64,000 nt of DNA, from NCBI RefSeq assembly GCF_009674685.1, contig NZ_WKJI01000001.1, positions 1,426,001 through 1,490,000 of the forward strand, written 5' to 3'. Shown one piece after another: positions 56,501 through 64,000 of the stretch. Below the pieces are notes generated by a model. That model saw only the letters and a list, made by a program, of their open reading frames with translations. It was not told where the DNA came from and searched no databases. Within the stretch, counting starts at the first letter, position 1, and each line of letters opens with the position of its first letter. The DNA comes from Pedobacter puniceum (GTDB lineage Bacteria; Bacteroidota; Bacteroidia; Sphingobacteriales; Sphingobacteriaceae). The position numbers were made by a program, and so were the translations under genes.

Positions 56501-56958
56501 GGACGATAAACCAACTCCATCCTATTTAAAGTAAAGGAAGAAGACTCGTTACCATTGTTGTAATCGTACCTATAACTTCTGTGGTATTCCCTCCACCCAG
56601 CATAGTTTAACAACATACGGCCTTGCCTTCTTAAGACACCGCCAGTATCGTAAAATCTAAAAAGTAAAGTATCATTGCTTTTTCTTGAGCTGTAAATTAA
56701 AAACTGGGCAGCACTTGCATAATAATCTCCTATTTCTGATGATGGAATATTTAAGCTATTTGCCGTCAAAACCGAGCCACTTTGAGGTGTCCATTTCAAA
56801 GCTTTTGTTCCGCCTTTCACATGCTCCTCGCTTAAAACAATTTGTCCGTTACTTGCCGTCCAATTACTAGGTATACTTGTATTAAAGTCTACAAAGCGTT
56901 GCTGTGCAAATACAGAAATGTTTGAACCCAGAATAAGCAGCAGTAAAAGTCTCTTCAT
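53527..56958 (-). CDS. T9SS-secreted PL8 lyase with chondroitinase ABC-like N-terminal domain
   Basis: The protein has 1143 residues with a signal peptide ending SVFAQ. Residues about 22-170 form a beta-sandwich of the chondroitinase ABC N-terminal type (FVDFNTSIPSNWTASNGQI...LYLDEMLFVG). An (alpha/alpha) toroid (about 190-480) contains DGTFFHHNSQHISYAYAY. His431 and Tyr438 are 7 residues apart, the same spacing as His501/Tyr508 in chondroitinase ABC. Beta domains follow, with RYGRYQSYGSLEVLYDG and PGTTSLRL. The end has a linker (LPVEMHGFEGTLKREGIALTWQS) and a T9SS tail (YPNPSQREINIRYP; LSAGVYVLQVSEN). It probably depolymerises chondroitin/hyaluronan-like glycans outside the cell. An M2 repeat lies 72 bp upstream. 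Confidence 0.9.
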   Translation of the reverse strand: MKRLLLLLILGSNISVFAQQRFVDFNTSIPSNWTASNGQIVLSEEHVKGGTKALKWTPQSGSVLTANSLNIPSSEIGDYYASAAQFLIYSSRKSNDTLLFRFYDTGGVLRRQGRMLLNYAGWREYHRSYRYDYNNGNESSSFTLNRMELVYRPASGTLNTLYLDEMLFVGNAEQRIPGPHLILDRQHFVVTSPYTSALANWLNQPQQNITAATQAEISAIQSIRTTYNRTLAAPTATVLQAAKDYVSSLSITTNTDGSLKGVGVNVFDEATLLAISTHCGALARAHAVSSDVTAYNQLQSLLAYLVFEQGLAEGARNIMPYNDYTASRNFPIGFLEAYPYIQDATLKAEVLKMLKWSNEFNKIYATNQIPGQNTDFVHVKSNFLVELALLGATNDEIARDLRGFSGFLAYAVEISQGALDGIKPDGTFFHHNSQHISYAYAYATWIARAFELRATPFKISQAAYQNMCFFMKSLFLETSKGAIYPHAASGRGPFPSNVPVNVTAFERLITVGGDLVGSSFEPEMAKFYNYIFQTNRYSVANINLDGYHQFNYGQTGVMRKGNWVAAMRGFTNIMFGSEIYTEANRYGRYQSYGSLEVLYDGSLAASGYIAGGAGWDWNMMPGTTSLRLAYDDLKPLISGTASEYQADDFAGALADGNYGVFGMNFIEDGGSKYNANNLRFRKSVFTFDSLMVCLGSNISATNTTNQVITTLFQGINASSNPSIYLNSLTPTSATYSGELSTATNPVWLVNGQTTGYYIPVGNGNIQVFRGQQSTPQHITNNTSTTSTANASKAWLLHGTRPSAAKYHYTVVPSITPQDMSALAQKIRNGEVYQVLKQTDSVHAVHYLPAQIRAYACYLAQPNINIGYLKGISGRALLTLREVGDTLIVKIANPDLNAVANVDSDWVSSASLITVSLSGKWRVVTNTNNANITQVTNGLNAGFTLKDGFSATLKLVKDVTLPVEMHGFEGTLKREGIALTWQSLSEHNTDVYTLYRSTNGVDFEEITTVKAANNAVSINNYSYVDKNYPSNYPQLYYKLLLTDLDGTISYEKVILVDVPQQEIEIITIYPNPSQREINIRYPAYFSKQIEVQILDLLGKEFYKQSHLVNATQELMLDISYLSAGVYVLQVSENQKKITQKIIKI

Positions 56959-57029
56959 AAAAATATCTTCAAATAATTGGTTTTAGCTTGGTTAGCTGTT
57001 ATCCGAATTTGATGAAGTTTTAGTTTTTA

Positions 57030-57071
57030 TGAGGGATAATAATTGGTTTGTTGAGGGGTAAATATTGGTTT
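57030..57071 (-). promoter_or_regulatory. M2 direct-repeat operator candidate upstream of the T9SS PL8 gene
   Basis: On the plus strand, TGAGGGATAATAATTGGTTT (57030-57049) and TGAGGGGTAAATATTGGTTT (57052-57071) match at 17 of 20 positions with a 22-bp period. A truncated third copy (TGAGGTTTT) starts at 57073. The site lies 72 bp from the PL8 start codon and resembles the repeat at 51963-52002. Confidence 0.6.
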
Positions 57072-57144
57072 ATGAGGTTTTAAGGCAGATTTAGATGGTT
57101 TTTGGTTTTATATCTTGAGATTTAATTTTTTGAAAAAGTACAAC

Positions 57145-57561
57145 CTATATTATAGTTTCTAAAAATTGCTTAGCTGTAAGAATAGGTAATTTTGAACTCT
57201 TAAAATCTTTAAGATTTCTAGTAATAATCAAATCCTGTTCATTTCCAATTGCGGTAAAGTACTGAATAGCGTCTTCAAAATCAATAAAAGTATCATCATT
57301 CAAAGCCATATCAATAATTTTATCATCAAACGGTAAAACGTGAAGAACTAACCTTAATTTTCTTAAAACCGATTTTGCTTTTTGAACACCTAACTGCTTT
57401 AATAATACATAGCTCGTATCCGCAAAAGTTAAAGATGAAACAGAAAGCTTAACTTGCTTTTTATCGGCCAAAGAGAATAATATTTCTGCTTCTTTGAAAA
57501 AAGGTTCCCTTCGTGATAATAAATCTATCACAATATTGGTGTCAACAAAAAGCTTTTTCAT
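57145..57561 (-). CDS. PIN-domain toxin of a VapC-like toxin-antitoxin pair
   Basis: The protein has 138 residues. The PIN fold is indicated by KLFVDTNIVIDLL at the N-terminus (first catalytic Asp), DFEDAIQYFTA near residue 93 (acidic pair) and LIITRNLKDFK towards the end. PIN toxins are metal-dependent RNases that typically cut tRNA or mRNA. The start overlaps the antitoxin stop by 4 bp, the standard arrangement. The pair sits between two PL8 lyase genes on the same strand but has no obvious role in glycan use. Confidence 0.9.
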   Translation of the reverse strand: MKKLFVDTNIVIDLLSRREPFFKEAEILFSLADKKQVKLSVSSLTFADTSYVLLKQLGVQKAKSVLRKLRLVLHVLPFDDKIIDMALNDDTFIDFEDAIQYFTAIGNEQDLIITRNLKDFKSSKLPILTAKQFLETII

Positions 57562-57812
57562 TTATACTTTTTGTCTAAGTAATCACGATAATCTTTCTTA
57601 TAATCAAATTCTTCGGGCAGGTCAATAACACCACACAAGCTTTCTATGAATGGGGTTATGGTTATGTGTTTTTCCTCCTGAAACTTCTCTTTTGTAACGC
57701 TATCTAGATAAGATTCAATCATTTTTGAAAGACTCATATTATGACTTCGAGCATAGATTTTGGCTCTTTCTATAACATTTTCATTAAGTCTTAATGTTAA
57801 TTTAGCTTCCAT
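57558..57812 (-). CDS. DUF6364-type antitoxin partner of the PIN toxin
   Basis: The protein has 84 residues. The N-terminal half (AKLTLRLNENVIERAKIYARSHNMSLSKMIESYLDSV) is a ribbon-helix-helix-like DNA-binding motif of the DUF6364 type. The acidic, aromatic C-terminus (EEFDYKKDYRDYLDKKYK) would wrap the toxin. It precedes the PIN gene with a 4-bp overlap and likely represses its own promoter in the 57813-57887 stretch. It is a stand-alone addiction module. Confidence 0.87.
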   Translation of the reverse strand: MEAKLTLRLNENVIERAKIYARSHNMSLSKMIESYLDSVTKEKFQEEKHITITPFIESLCGVIDLPEEFDYKKDYRDYLDKKYK

Positions 57813-57887
57813 AGCAAAGTGTTTATACGTACAAATACAAAAAAATTACACGTCAAAACTATATTTTCTGTTTTACTATAAATTTAA

Positions 57888-57914
57888 ATAGCCCATAGTT
57901 AAACCTTGGGCTAT
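57888..57914 (-). terminator. Hairpin terminator candidate after the chondroitinase AC-like gene
   Basis: On the minus strand, ATAGCCCA pairs with TGGGCTAT (8 bp, 57888-57895 with 57907-57914) around an 11-nt loop and is followed by TTTAAATTTAT. It lies 70 bp past the PL8 stop and ahead of the antitoxin start. A second small hairpin (7-bp arms, AATGATT) lies at 57924-57940. Confidence 0.65.
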
Positions 57915-57983
57915 AAATGATATAATGATTTTTAATCATTTAATTATAATCAGCAAATCACTCTAGAGATTATTCTAGTATCC

Positions 57984-60083
57984 CTAAAAAGCCAGAAGAA
58001 CTTCTTTACTAGAACCTACATAAGGTTTCTGAGGCATGTCTACTGCTATGTCTATCTTTTTGCCAGATTTAATATCGCTTATACTAAATTTGATTTGCTT
58101 TTCCTGCTGTAAAGGATCTGCAACGTATAAAGTCTTTTTACCTTTTATATTTTTAATCATGAAAACACAAGGTTTATCAGTTTTTATACTCAGCTCATCT
58201 GTTTTAACTTCTGTAGCCTCGTGTAAAACGGCCTGTAATATTTTTAAACCTTTGTGATAAACCACTTGCTGAATAGCCGTATTGCTGATGGTTTGTATCT
58301 GCTCTGGGTTAAAGCTTTTCACATCTTTTACTGCTGGTAAAACTACATAATTATAACTTGCAGCTCGTGGTTTGCTGCCATGGTTTATCCATAATTTAAA
58401 TACATGACCGCTTATTTCGTTTTTAGGTTGTGAGTTATTGATTTTCTGCCATGTACCAGTTTGCTTTTGAGAACTAAGCTTTACATTTGCTCCACTTGGA
58501 AAATAATAAGCAATGCCATCATGTAGTACCCAACTATTATTATTTAAAGCGTATTCATTTAACTCATCTTTCTTTTGCGCTTTACCTACAGAAAGCTGAA
58601 TATTGCCATTTAACCAAGCTTGGTTTAGCGTAGTAGTAACAGGTAAAGCACTGGTAGATTGTATATCTGCACCTAAACAAACAATTTCCTGATCAAAGAA
58701 AAACCATGCTTTTTTTGCGGTAACACCATCGTAATTTAAATGGTAAGCTGTAGCACCATAAACACCATCAGAAACGCCTCCTGCATAGGTATTTACTGCA
58801 AACTCTCCCCATTGTTTTTCTAACAAAACATCTTCAGGATTATCTACACTGGTTGTTCCAGGGATTTTATCCCACTCCCACAAAGGCATAATATCAAAAT
58901 ACTCTGGGCCTCTTACTTGTATATTAGTTGCTCCATCAGAAAGGTAGCGGCCATATAGATTTTCCTTATTTCCGCTTTCCGACCTTTTAGTACGATTACT
59001 TGCAATACGCACATGAAAAGCGTATTGAGGACGTACATGTTGAGTATAATCGCCTTTCCAATAATGTTGATGAAAAGGTTTAAGTTCATAATCTGGTGCC
59101 GCTAAGCTATCTACCCTTTGTCTGATGTTTTCCCACTCTTCTTCTCTTGTAGCATCAATTGATTTTACCGTTTGGATACGATACTTTTCAGAAGTTTTCT
59201 TGAGATTACCTTTTCTAGTAATACCTCTACCCTCTACATTAAAATCTATATATCTAGACCTAAAAGCATTGATAAAGGTTTGTCTGTAAAATTTAGAAAA
59301 AACCTCCAACTTCTCTACACTTAACGCATAAGGAGTTGCCTTTACGTAATTAGCAATTTTAGTTACCCCACCAATAAACACATTACCATAGCCAGAAATA
59401 TACAATTGAGGTCCGTGTTGCAGGTAAGAATAATCATGTTGTAAGCCTTCTTCTGCTTCAGTTAAAACCACAGGTTCAAACAATTGGTCTAGGGATGACT
59501 TTAGTAAATCTTTATCTTCAGTAAGCAATGCTCTATAAAAATAATGCATGGCTATATCTGTTTTATTAGCTCCGGTTTTATCCTCAACAACACCTCTTTT
59601 CATTCGCTCTATAAGCCTTTTCTCAAATTCTTCTGGTAAATAGCTTTCACTAAACTTGAGCAAAATCAAAGATGCACCTATTCTTTGCGGTACGCTAATT
59701 TCATTATGCCACCAATTATCACTTTTAGGGTCTTTAGCATACCAATATTCATAAGCTTTGATGATAGCATCTAAAAAAGCTTTATTATTATAGTAAGAGC
59801 CACCTTTGTTAACGTAGGCTTGTATAAGTAAATGTATTTTTTCAAGATGATTTACAGGTGCCCAGTTAGAAATATCTCTAGCTTGATAATTGATATTGCT
59901 CCAGCTACCATCGGGCTGTAAAGCGTCTAAAGCAGCCTTTGCAGGAGCATCTGCTTTAGCCAAAGACTTACTCTCATCGTCAAAAATCCTTTTCATTATG
60001 GTGCCAAAAGGATAAGTTGCTTGTGCCTTTACCATAAAAGGTAAAAAACTGATAAAAATTAGGGTAATGAATACTTTTTTCAT
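57984..60083 (-). CDS. PL8 chondroitinase AC-like lyase
   Basis: The protein has 699 residues with a signal peptide (MKKVFITLIF...MVKAQ), the length of the F. heparinum chondroitinase AC. The active-site residues of that enzyme (Asn175, His225, Tyr234, Arg288, Arg292, Glu371, numbering from memory) are all matched here with a constant shift of two: Asn173, His223, Tyr232, Arg286, Arg290, Glu369. Surrounding motifs are GANKTDIAMHYFYRALL, YSYLQHGPQLYISGYG, VEGRGITRKGN and YGRYLSDGATNIQVRG. It should cleave chondroitin 4- and 6-sulfate or hyaluronan by beta-elimination, releasing unsaturated disaccharides for GH88. It lacks a T9SS tail, so it is probably periplasmic. It follows the sulfatase by 9 bp. 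Confidence 0.93.
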   Translation of the reverse strand: MKKVFITLIFISFLPFMVKAQATYPFGTIMKRIFDDESKSLAKADAPAKAALDALQPDGSWSNINYQARDISNWAPVNHLEKIHLLIQAYVNKGGSYYNNKAFLDAIIKAYEYWYAKDPKSDNWWHNEISVPQRIGASLILLKFSESYLPEEFEKRLIERMKRGVVEDKTGANKTDIAMHYFYRALLTEDKDLLKSSLDQLFEPVVLTEAEEGLQHDYSYLQHGPQLYISGYGNVFIGGVTKIANYVKATPYALSVEKLEVFSKFYRQTFINAFRSRYIDFNVEGRGITRKGNLKKTSEKYRIQTVKSIDATREEEWENIRQRVDSLAAPDYELKPFHQHYWKGDYTQHVRPQYAFHVRIASNRTKRSESGNKENLYGRYLSDGATNIQVRGPEYFDIMPLWEWDKIPGTTSVDNPEDVLLEKQWGEFAVNTYAGGVSDGVYGATAYHLNYDGVTAKKAWFFFDQEIVCLGADIQSTSALPVTTTLNQAWLNGNIQLSVGKAQKKDELNEYALNNNSWVLHDGIAYYFPSGANVKLSSQKQTGTWQKINNSQPKNEISGHVFKLWINHGSKPRAASYNYVVLPAVKDVKSFNPEQIQTISNTAIQQVVYHKGLKILQAVLHEATEVKTDELSIKTDKPCVFMIKNIKGKKTLYVADPLQQEKQIKFSISDIKSGKKIDIAVDMPQKPYVGSSKEVLLAF

Positions 60084-60092
60084 CTTTATTAA

Positions 60093-61490
60093 TTAAGGAT
60101 ATTTAATCTCCATCTCTCTTCCAACCACTTCCATACGGTGCTTTTTTATTTGATTATCATCGCCATAATCACTTACCCAATGTGGTTGTTGCATTTTTTG
60201 CTCCCAGTTTTGGAGCTTCTTTTCTAATTGTTTTACTTTTTGCGGATAGGTATTCGCTAAGTTATTTTGTTCGCTTATATCATCCTTTAAATTGAATAAG
60301 AGTAAAGGATTATTAGCTGTTTTAATCAATTTCCAATCGCCACTTCTAACGGCTGCAGCTACGCCTCTTCGCCAAAACAAATCTTGATGAGGCATAGCTT
60401 TTTTAGGATTTAACAAATAAGGAAAAAGATTTACACCATCTAAAACCTGCCCTTTTAAGGCTTTCCCCTCACTAGCGGCAATAGCCGTAGGAGTAATATC
60501 CATAGCAGAAACCATAGGATGATAAATTTGATTAGCTGGTAATTTTGCAGGCCATTGCATGATATAGGCTACACGAATGCCACCCTCCCATTTAGAACCT
60601 TTTAAACCCCTTAGCACTCCATTATCAGCAGCGTTATTGGTTGCAGCGCCATTATCATTTAAGAAAACAATCAAAGTATTTTCGTAAAGCTTTTGCTCTT
60701 TTAAAGTAGCTACCAATTTACCTATGTTACGGTCTAAAGAAGTCATCATAGCTGCATAAGCTCTTCTTTCTGCGTTTTGGATATGAGCAAATTGTTGCAT
60801 CAATTCTTGTTGCGCATTTATAGGGGTATGCACCGCATTATAAGCCAAATACATAAAAAATGGATTCTTTTGATTTTCTTTTACAAAAGATATGGCCTTA
60901 TCGGTAAACATATCTGTAAGATAATACACCTCTCCTTCCGGTACAGCTTTTCTGTTGTGTAGCAATTGTAACTCTCGTTTAGGTTGCTTGTTATAAGCAA
61001 AAAAGTTACGATGCCCGCCAATAAAACCATAAAACTCATCAAAACCTCTATTTAAAGGGAAGTGCTTTTCTTCTTCACCCAAATGCCATTTACCAATCGC
61101 AATGGTTTTATAACCATTAGCTTGCATTTGGTTTCCTATGGTTTTCACTGATGGATTTAAACCAACATCTGTTAACTGAAAACCGTTAACGGGCTTGCTA
61201 GAAGTATTGTGCTCAAACCCGAAACGCTGCTGGTAACGCCCGCTAAGTAAACCCGCTCTTGATGGTGCACAAACTGCCGCTGTAACATAAGCATTTGTAA
61301 AGCGTACTCCGTTTTTTGCTAGTGCATCAATGTTTGGAGTAGGTATTTCTTTACCTCCGTAACATCCAAAATCAGCATAACCGGCATCGTCACTTAAAAT
61401 AACAATGACATTGGGTTTTGCCTTTGACTGTGCTACTACCTGTAAAGTTATAGCACATAATAAAGTTGTTATAAATAGCTTGATGTTCAT
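60093..61490 (-). CDS. S1-family formylglycine sulfatase
   Basis: The protein has 465 residues with a signal peptide (MNIKLFITTL...QVVAQ). The metal site is formed by NVIVILSDDAGYADFGCYG (Asp34/Asp35). The CAPSR motif places Cys74 for conversion to formylglycine, followed by SGRYQQRFGFE and IAIGKWHLGEE. The C-terminal segment AVRSGDWKLIKT is typical of S1 sulfatases. It would remove sulfate esters from oligosaccharides between two lyase genes, consistent with chondroitin or dermatan sulfate, though the attacked position cannot be told. It needs a formylglycine-generating enzyme, which is not in this window. The gene starts directly at the stop of the PL8 gene upstream and ends 9 bp before the chondroitinase AC-like gene. 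Confidence 0.93.
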   Translation of the reverse strand: MNIKLFITTLLCAITLQVVAQSKAKPNVIVILSDDAGYADFGCYGGKEIPTPNIDALAKNGVRFTNAYVTAAVCAPSRAGLLSGRYQQRFGFEHNTSSKPVNGFQLTDVGLNPSVKTIGNQMQANGYKTIAIGKWHLGEEEKHFPLNRGFDEFYGFIGGHRNFFAYNKQPKRELQLLHNRKAVPEGEVYYLTDMFTDKAISFVKENQKNPFFMYLAYNAVHTPINAQQELMQQFAHIQNAERRAYAAMMTSLDRNIGKLVATLKEQKLYENTLIVFLNDNGAATNNAADNGVLRGLKGSKWEGGIRVAYIMQWPAKLPANQIYHPMVSAMDITPTAIAASEGKALKGQVLDGVNLFPYLLNPKKAMPHQDLFWRRGVAAAVRSGDWKLIKTANNPLLLFNLKDDISEQNNLANTYPQKVKQLEKKLQNWEQKMQQPHWVSDYGDDNQIKKHRMEVVGREMEIKYP

Positions 61491-64000
61491 TTAATTTCCT
61501 TTCATTAATTTCAATGGAGTAGCCAAACCATAAGCACAATTTACTTTAATTAAAGTATTACCTTGGGTTGTTTTTGCAACTTCATATTTCTTACTATCAT
61601 CGGCTTTTAGCCAATTACCTTTTAATTCTAACTGTATTACTGATGGTTGAGCATCGGTTTTAAACCAATAACGAGAGTAAATACTTACCTCTTTTCTAGT
61701 ACCATCGCTGTTTAGGGGTGTTTCATCAGCACCTTGGTAAAAGCCCAAATCTGGGTCGGTGACAGCCAAATTTAATTTTTCTGCTTCTTGCTGATATAAA
61801 ATTAAACAAGCTTTACTGTTGTTGATGATAAGCGGGTCTGTTGATTTACTATTTTCTTTAAAAAGAGCCAAACCTGTAAGTTGTTGTGCTATATATTTTA
61901 CGCTATGTGCCTCAGCGTTTTTTTGCAAAACCTGATAAACAGGAGTTTTACCAGACATTTGCATTTTAAAAGCCTGCATTTTTTGATCATCAGCACCTAT
62001 CAGCATAGCATATTCATAAGCTTCACTTTTGGGTGCAAAACCATGTTGTAAAACTAAGCTTGCAAAATTACCCTGCGTGTTTTGTGTATCTTTTTGGTCT
62101 CTAGATTGCTGCTGATTTTTACTTAAAGCCATTTTACTATTGGCAGTTAAATAATAGCCTATCCCTCGGTTATCCAATACGAAAGCTGGCTTTGTTAAAG
62201 CTTTAGATACTTGTGTAGGAAAATCAATTGGCTGATGATCAAGCAATACAGCTTCGCTAGGGTTGTTTAAATAGTTTTGAAAAATGGTTGTTTCTGTTGG
62301 ATATTCCTTGATGTTATTTTCAATATCAGAACCTAAACACACTACCAAGCTATCAAACATAAACCAAGATTTTATCGCCTTAAAGCTTCCCAAATTGTAT
62401 TTATCATGCCCTCTAAGCTTCATAGCAAAAAGCCCTTGTTGGTTTAAAGAAATACCTCCGGCAAAAACTTCATCTGTTAAAAGCATTTCTTCTACACCGC
62501 TAAAATCATCCACATTAAGAATATGAGCTCTTAATTTATCAAGCGGAACATGTAAAGTAGTTGCTCCGGGTATGCGGTTCCAATCCCAACCTTTATCGGC
62601 AAAATTACTTCCTGTATAGCCTGGCGTTTCTGGAAACAAAACTTCCAAATGCCCGTAATTTAGATACCTGCCAAAAACATTGGCTTTAGGGTAAGCTTCA
62701 TGACTTACCATATATCTGTTATGACCTTTAACCGTTAGCAACCAGTTATTTCTTCTGTGGATAGCCAGTAAGCCATAGTTTAAATTCCAATGTCCGTTTG
62801 GGTATTTTGCAACTTGTACATCTGCTTGCTTAAATCTTTTCTCCCAAGCCAAGCTTTTCTTTTTAGATACCAACAAATAAACAGCAGCCATTTCTTTATC
62901 TATGGCTTCTTTACCATCAGGAGTACCGGCAAGCGCTAGGTAAGCATAAGGTTTGTCTGGTATGCTCCAAGTTCCTGTTGGATGCCTTCCCGAAATACTG
63001 ATTGGCCATTTATAAGGATTGGTGTAATAATGCATCATCAATAAATTTTCTTTAAATTTTTGATGCGCTTCCTGCTCTACTTGATAACTTGTTTTACTCA
63101 GCACATAAACAATCGGAGCTAGACCATTATAGCCTCCAACACCATAAGCCGGATACAAAGTTGCATGATGAAAAACTGCTCCATCGGGTTTAAAAGCACC
63201 TGTTATGGCTACATTGGGTTTCATGTTAAAAGACAACCAACGCGAGTAATATTGTAGAAAGCGCATTTTTTCTGGAGTATCATCTAAAATTAAAATACTA
63301 CTCAACATTCCTTGTAAAAGCGTATTTAAAACATCAATATTAGATTCTGGCATTTTTTCTGGCACTTCCATAGCTCGGCCCAAGCCGCTAAACCAAAACA
63401 TACTTTTAAAAGTTTGTTCTAACTTTCCGGATGCCTTAATAACGTCTTTCATGAGTAGGCAGGCGGTATAATAATTTTCTAAATTATAGCCTAAATGATG
63501 CAAAGCGCCCATACCACTACCAAAAGACCAACCTTGATTTTCTGCATGGTCTAGCAGATTTATAAACATTGTTGCTAGCTTATCTTTATGGGTTTGGCTG
63601 GTACTAAAGTAATGAGCTTCTGCTACAGCTAGCATCAGATTACTATATTTACTAATATTTGTTGTAGCGTTAATTTTCTTTGCAGAGTCTAAATCATTTT
63701 CATTAAACAGTTCAATATCATTAGTAGAAAAAATGGTTCTTCCTGTAATAAATTGGCCGCTTCTCTTGATTGTCCAGAAGGCATAATCTTTTTCTAGTTT
63801 CCTGATAATAGTATCTGTTATAACTTTTTTTGAAGGAAGAATTACCTCTAAGAAACGTTTATAAATTTGGCTAACTTCTTTTTTGTCTTGTGTAGTTATA
63901 GCCGCTTTTAGAGGCAAGTTATCTGGCGTTGTGCTAAATTTATAGAGTGCATTCCAATGGGCATTTGCAGCATAGTCAGCATCTAAATTCACAAAAGGCA
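61491..64000 (-). CDS. PL8 lyase, chondroitinase ABC-like (5' end beyond right edge)
   Basis: The frame is open to the window edge (PFVNLDADYAANAHW...), so the start and probably an N-terminal domain lie outside; about 836 residues are visible. A GTG at 63992 is not a credible start. The toroid contains DGAVFHHATLYPAYGVGGYN with a His-Tyr spacing of 7, as in chondroitinase ABC (His501/Tyr508), and lacks the tyrosine at +9 found in chondroitinase AC. Downstream motifs are NVFGRYLNYGHLEVLFP and IPGATTLHVPL. No T9SS tail is present. It probably starts the lyase-sulfatase-lyase operon and would give broad-specificity depolymerisation of chondroitin/dermatan-like glycans. Confidence 0.9.
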   Translation of the reverse strand, partial: PFVNLDADYAANAHWNALYKFSTTPDNLPLKAAITTQDKKEVSQIYKRFLEVILPSKKVITDTIIRKLEKDYAFWTIKRSGQFITGRTIFSTNDIELFNENDLDSAKKINATTNISKYSNLMLAVAEAHYFSTSQTHKDKLATMFINLLDHAENQGWSFGSGMGALHHLGYNLENYYTACLLMKDVIKASGKLEQTFKSMFWFSGLGRAMEVPEKMPESNIDVLNTLLQGMLSSILILDDTPEKMRFLQYYSRWLSFNMKPNVAITGAFKPDGAVFHHATLYPAYGVGGYNGLAPIVYVLSKTSYQVEQEAHQKFKENLLMMHYYTNPYKWPISISGRHPTGTWSIPDKPYAYLALAGTPDGKEAIDKEMAAVYLLVSKKKSLAWEKRFKQADVQVAKYPNGHWNLNYGLLAIHRRNNWLLTVKGHNRYMVSHEAYPKANVFGRYLNYGHLEVLFPETPGYTGSNFADKGWDWNRIPGATTLHVPLDKLRAHILNVDDFSGVEEMLLTDEVFAGGISLNQQGLFAMKLRGHDKYNLGSFKAIKSWFMFDSLVVCLGSDIENNIKEYPTETTIFQNYLNNPSEAVLLDHQPIDFPTQVSKALTKPAFVLDNRGIGYYLTANSKMALSKNQQQSRDQKDTQNTQGNFASLVLQHGFAPKSEAYEYAMLIGADDQKMQAFKMQMSGKTPVYQVLQKNAEAHSVKYIAQQLTGLALFKENSKSTDPLIINNSKACLILYQQEAEKLNLAVTDPDLGFYQGADETPLNSDGTRKEVSIYSRYWFKTDAQPSVIQLELKGNWLKADDSKKYEVAKTTQGNTLIKVNCAYGLATPLKLMKGN

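Noticed and set aside
57030-57081. A CRISPR-like array, because of the near-identical 20-base units
   Set aside because: There are only two full copies and a fragment with a 2-3 bp spacer, so this is a tandem operator-like repeat, not a CRISPR.
57145-57812. Evidence for a prophage or transposon around the toxin-antitoxin pair
   Set aside because: No integrase, transposase, tRNA or flanking direct repeat is visible within the neighbouring intergenic sequences.

Overview
The window is AT-rich DNA from a member of the Bacteroidota, most likely a Pedobacter-like sphingobacterium. Four kinds of evidence support this: four SusC-type TonB-dependent transporters with SusD-type lipoproteins, two proteins with type IX secretion (T9SS) tails, a chondroitinase AC-like lyase whose active-site residues align with those of the Flavobacterium (Pedobacter) heparinum enzyme, and almost no Shine-Dalgarno sequences. 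Nearly all of the 64 kb is polysaccharide-utilisation machinery. No tRNA, rRNA, CRISPR array, transposase or transcription regulator is visible. Both edges cut genes: a SusD on the left and a PL8 lyase on the right.

Layout. (1) 1-14139, minus strand: one long operon in the order FAS1 lipoprotein, SusC, SusD, FAS1, FAS1, SusC, SusD (cut). (2) 14457-18202, minus: GH95 and a CE12 acetylesterase, translationally coupled. (3) 18464-23543, plus: a SusC/SusD pair ending in a strong terminator. (4) 23623-29186, minus: a BNR_4 lyase-like protein, a GH35 beta-galactosidase and a GH97. (5) 29330-33767, minus: a cytoplasmic glycan-synthesis cassette with a glycosyltransferase, UDP-galactopyranose mutase and a fused GH1/RmlD-like protein. 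(6) 34151-39822: two GH2 enzymes flanking mannonate dehydratase (uxuA). (7) 39985-51862, minus: SusC, SusD, a DUF5017-type lipoprotein, GH88, GH3, GH20 and a CBM9-like protein, ending in a terminator. (8) 52089-64000, minus: three different PL8 lyases, one sulfatase, a T9SS-sorted protein of unknown function and a PIN/antitoxin pair.

How the genes work together. Sections 7 and 8 look like a system for a uronic-acid/hexosamine polymer such as chondroitin or hyaluronan. The lyases cut and leave unsaturated uronates, the sulfatase removes sulfate, GH88 removes the unsaturated uronate, and GH20 and GH3 finish the oligosaccharide. Sections 1-4 plus the GH2 at 37402-39822 look like a system for an acetylated, galactose- and fucose-containing acidic glycan. 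UxuA could serve both by processing uronic acids.

Two different non-coding motifs divide the window along the same line. Motif M1 (two CAG half-sites 10 bp apart) lies upstream of five units in the left system. Motif M2 (TGAGGG...TTT, repeated with a 22 bp period) lies upstream of two units in the right system. These look like operators for two separate regulators encoded elsewhere. The most unusual item is the GH1/RmlD fusion cassette, which looks biosynthetic rather than degradative and carries neither motif.
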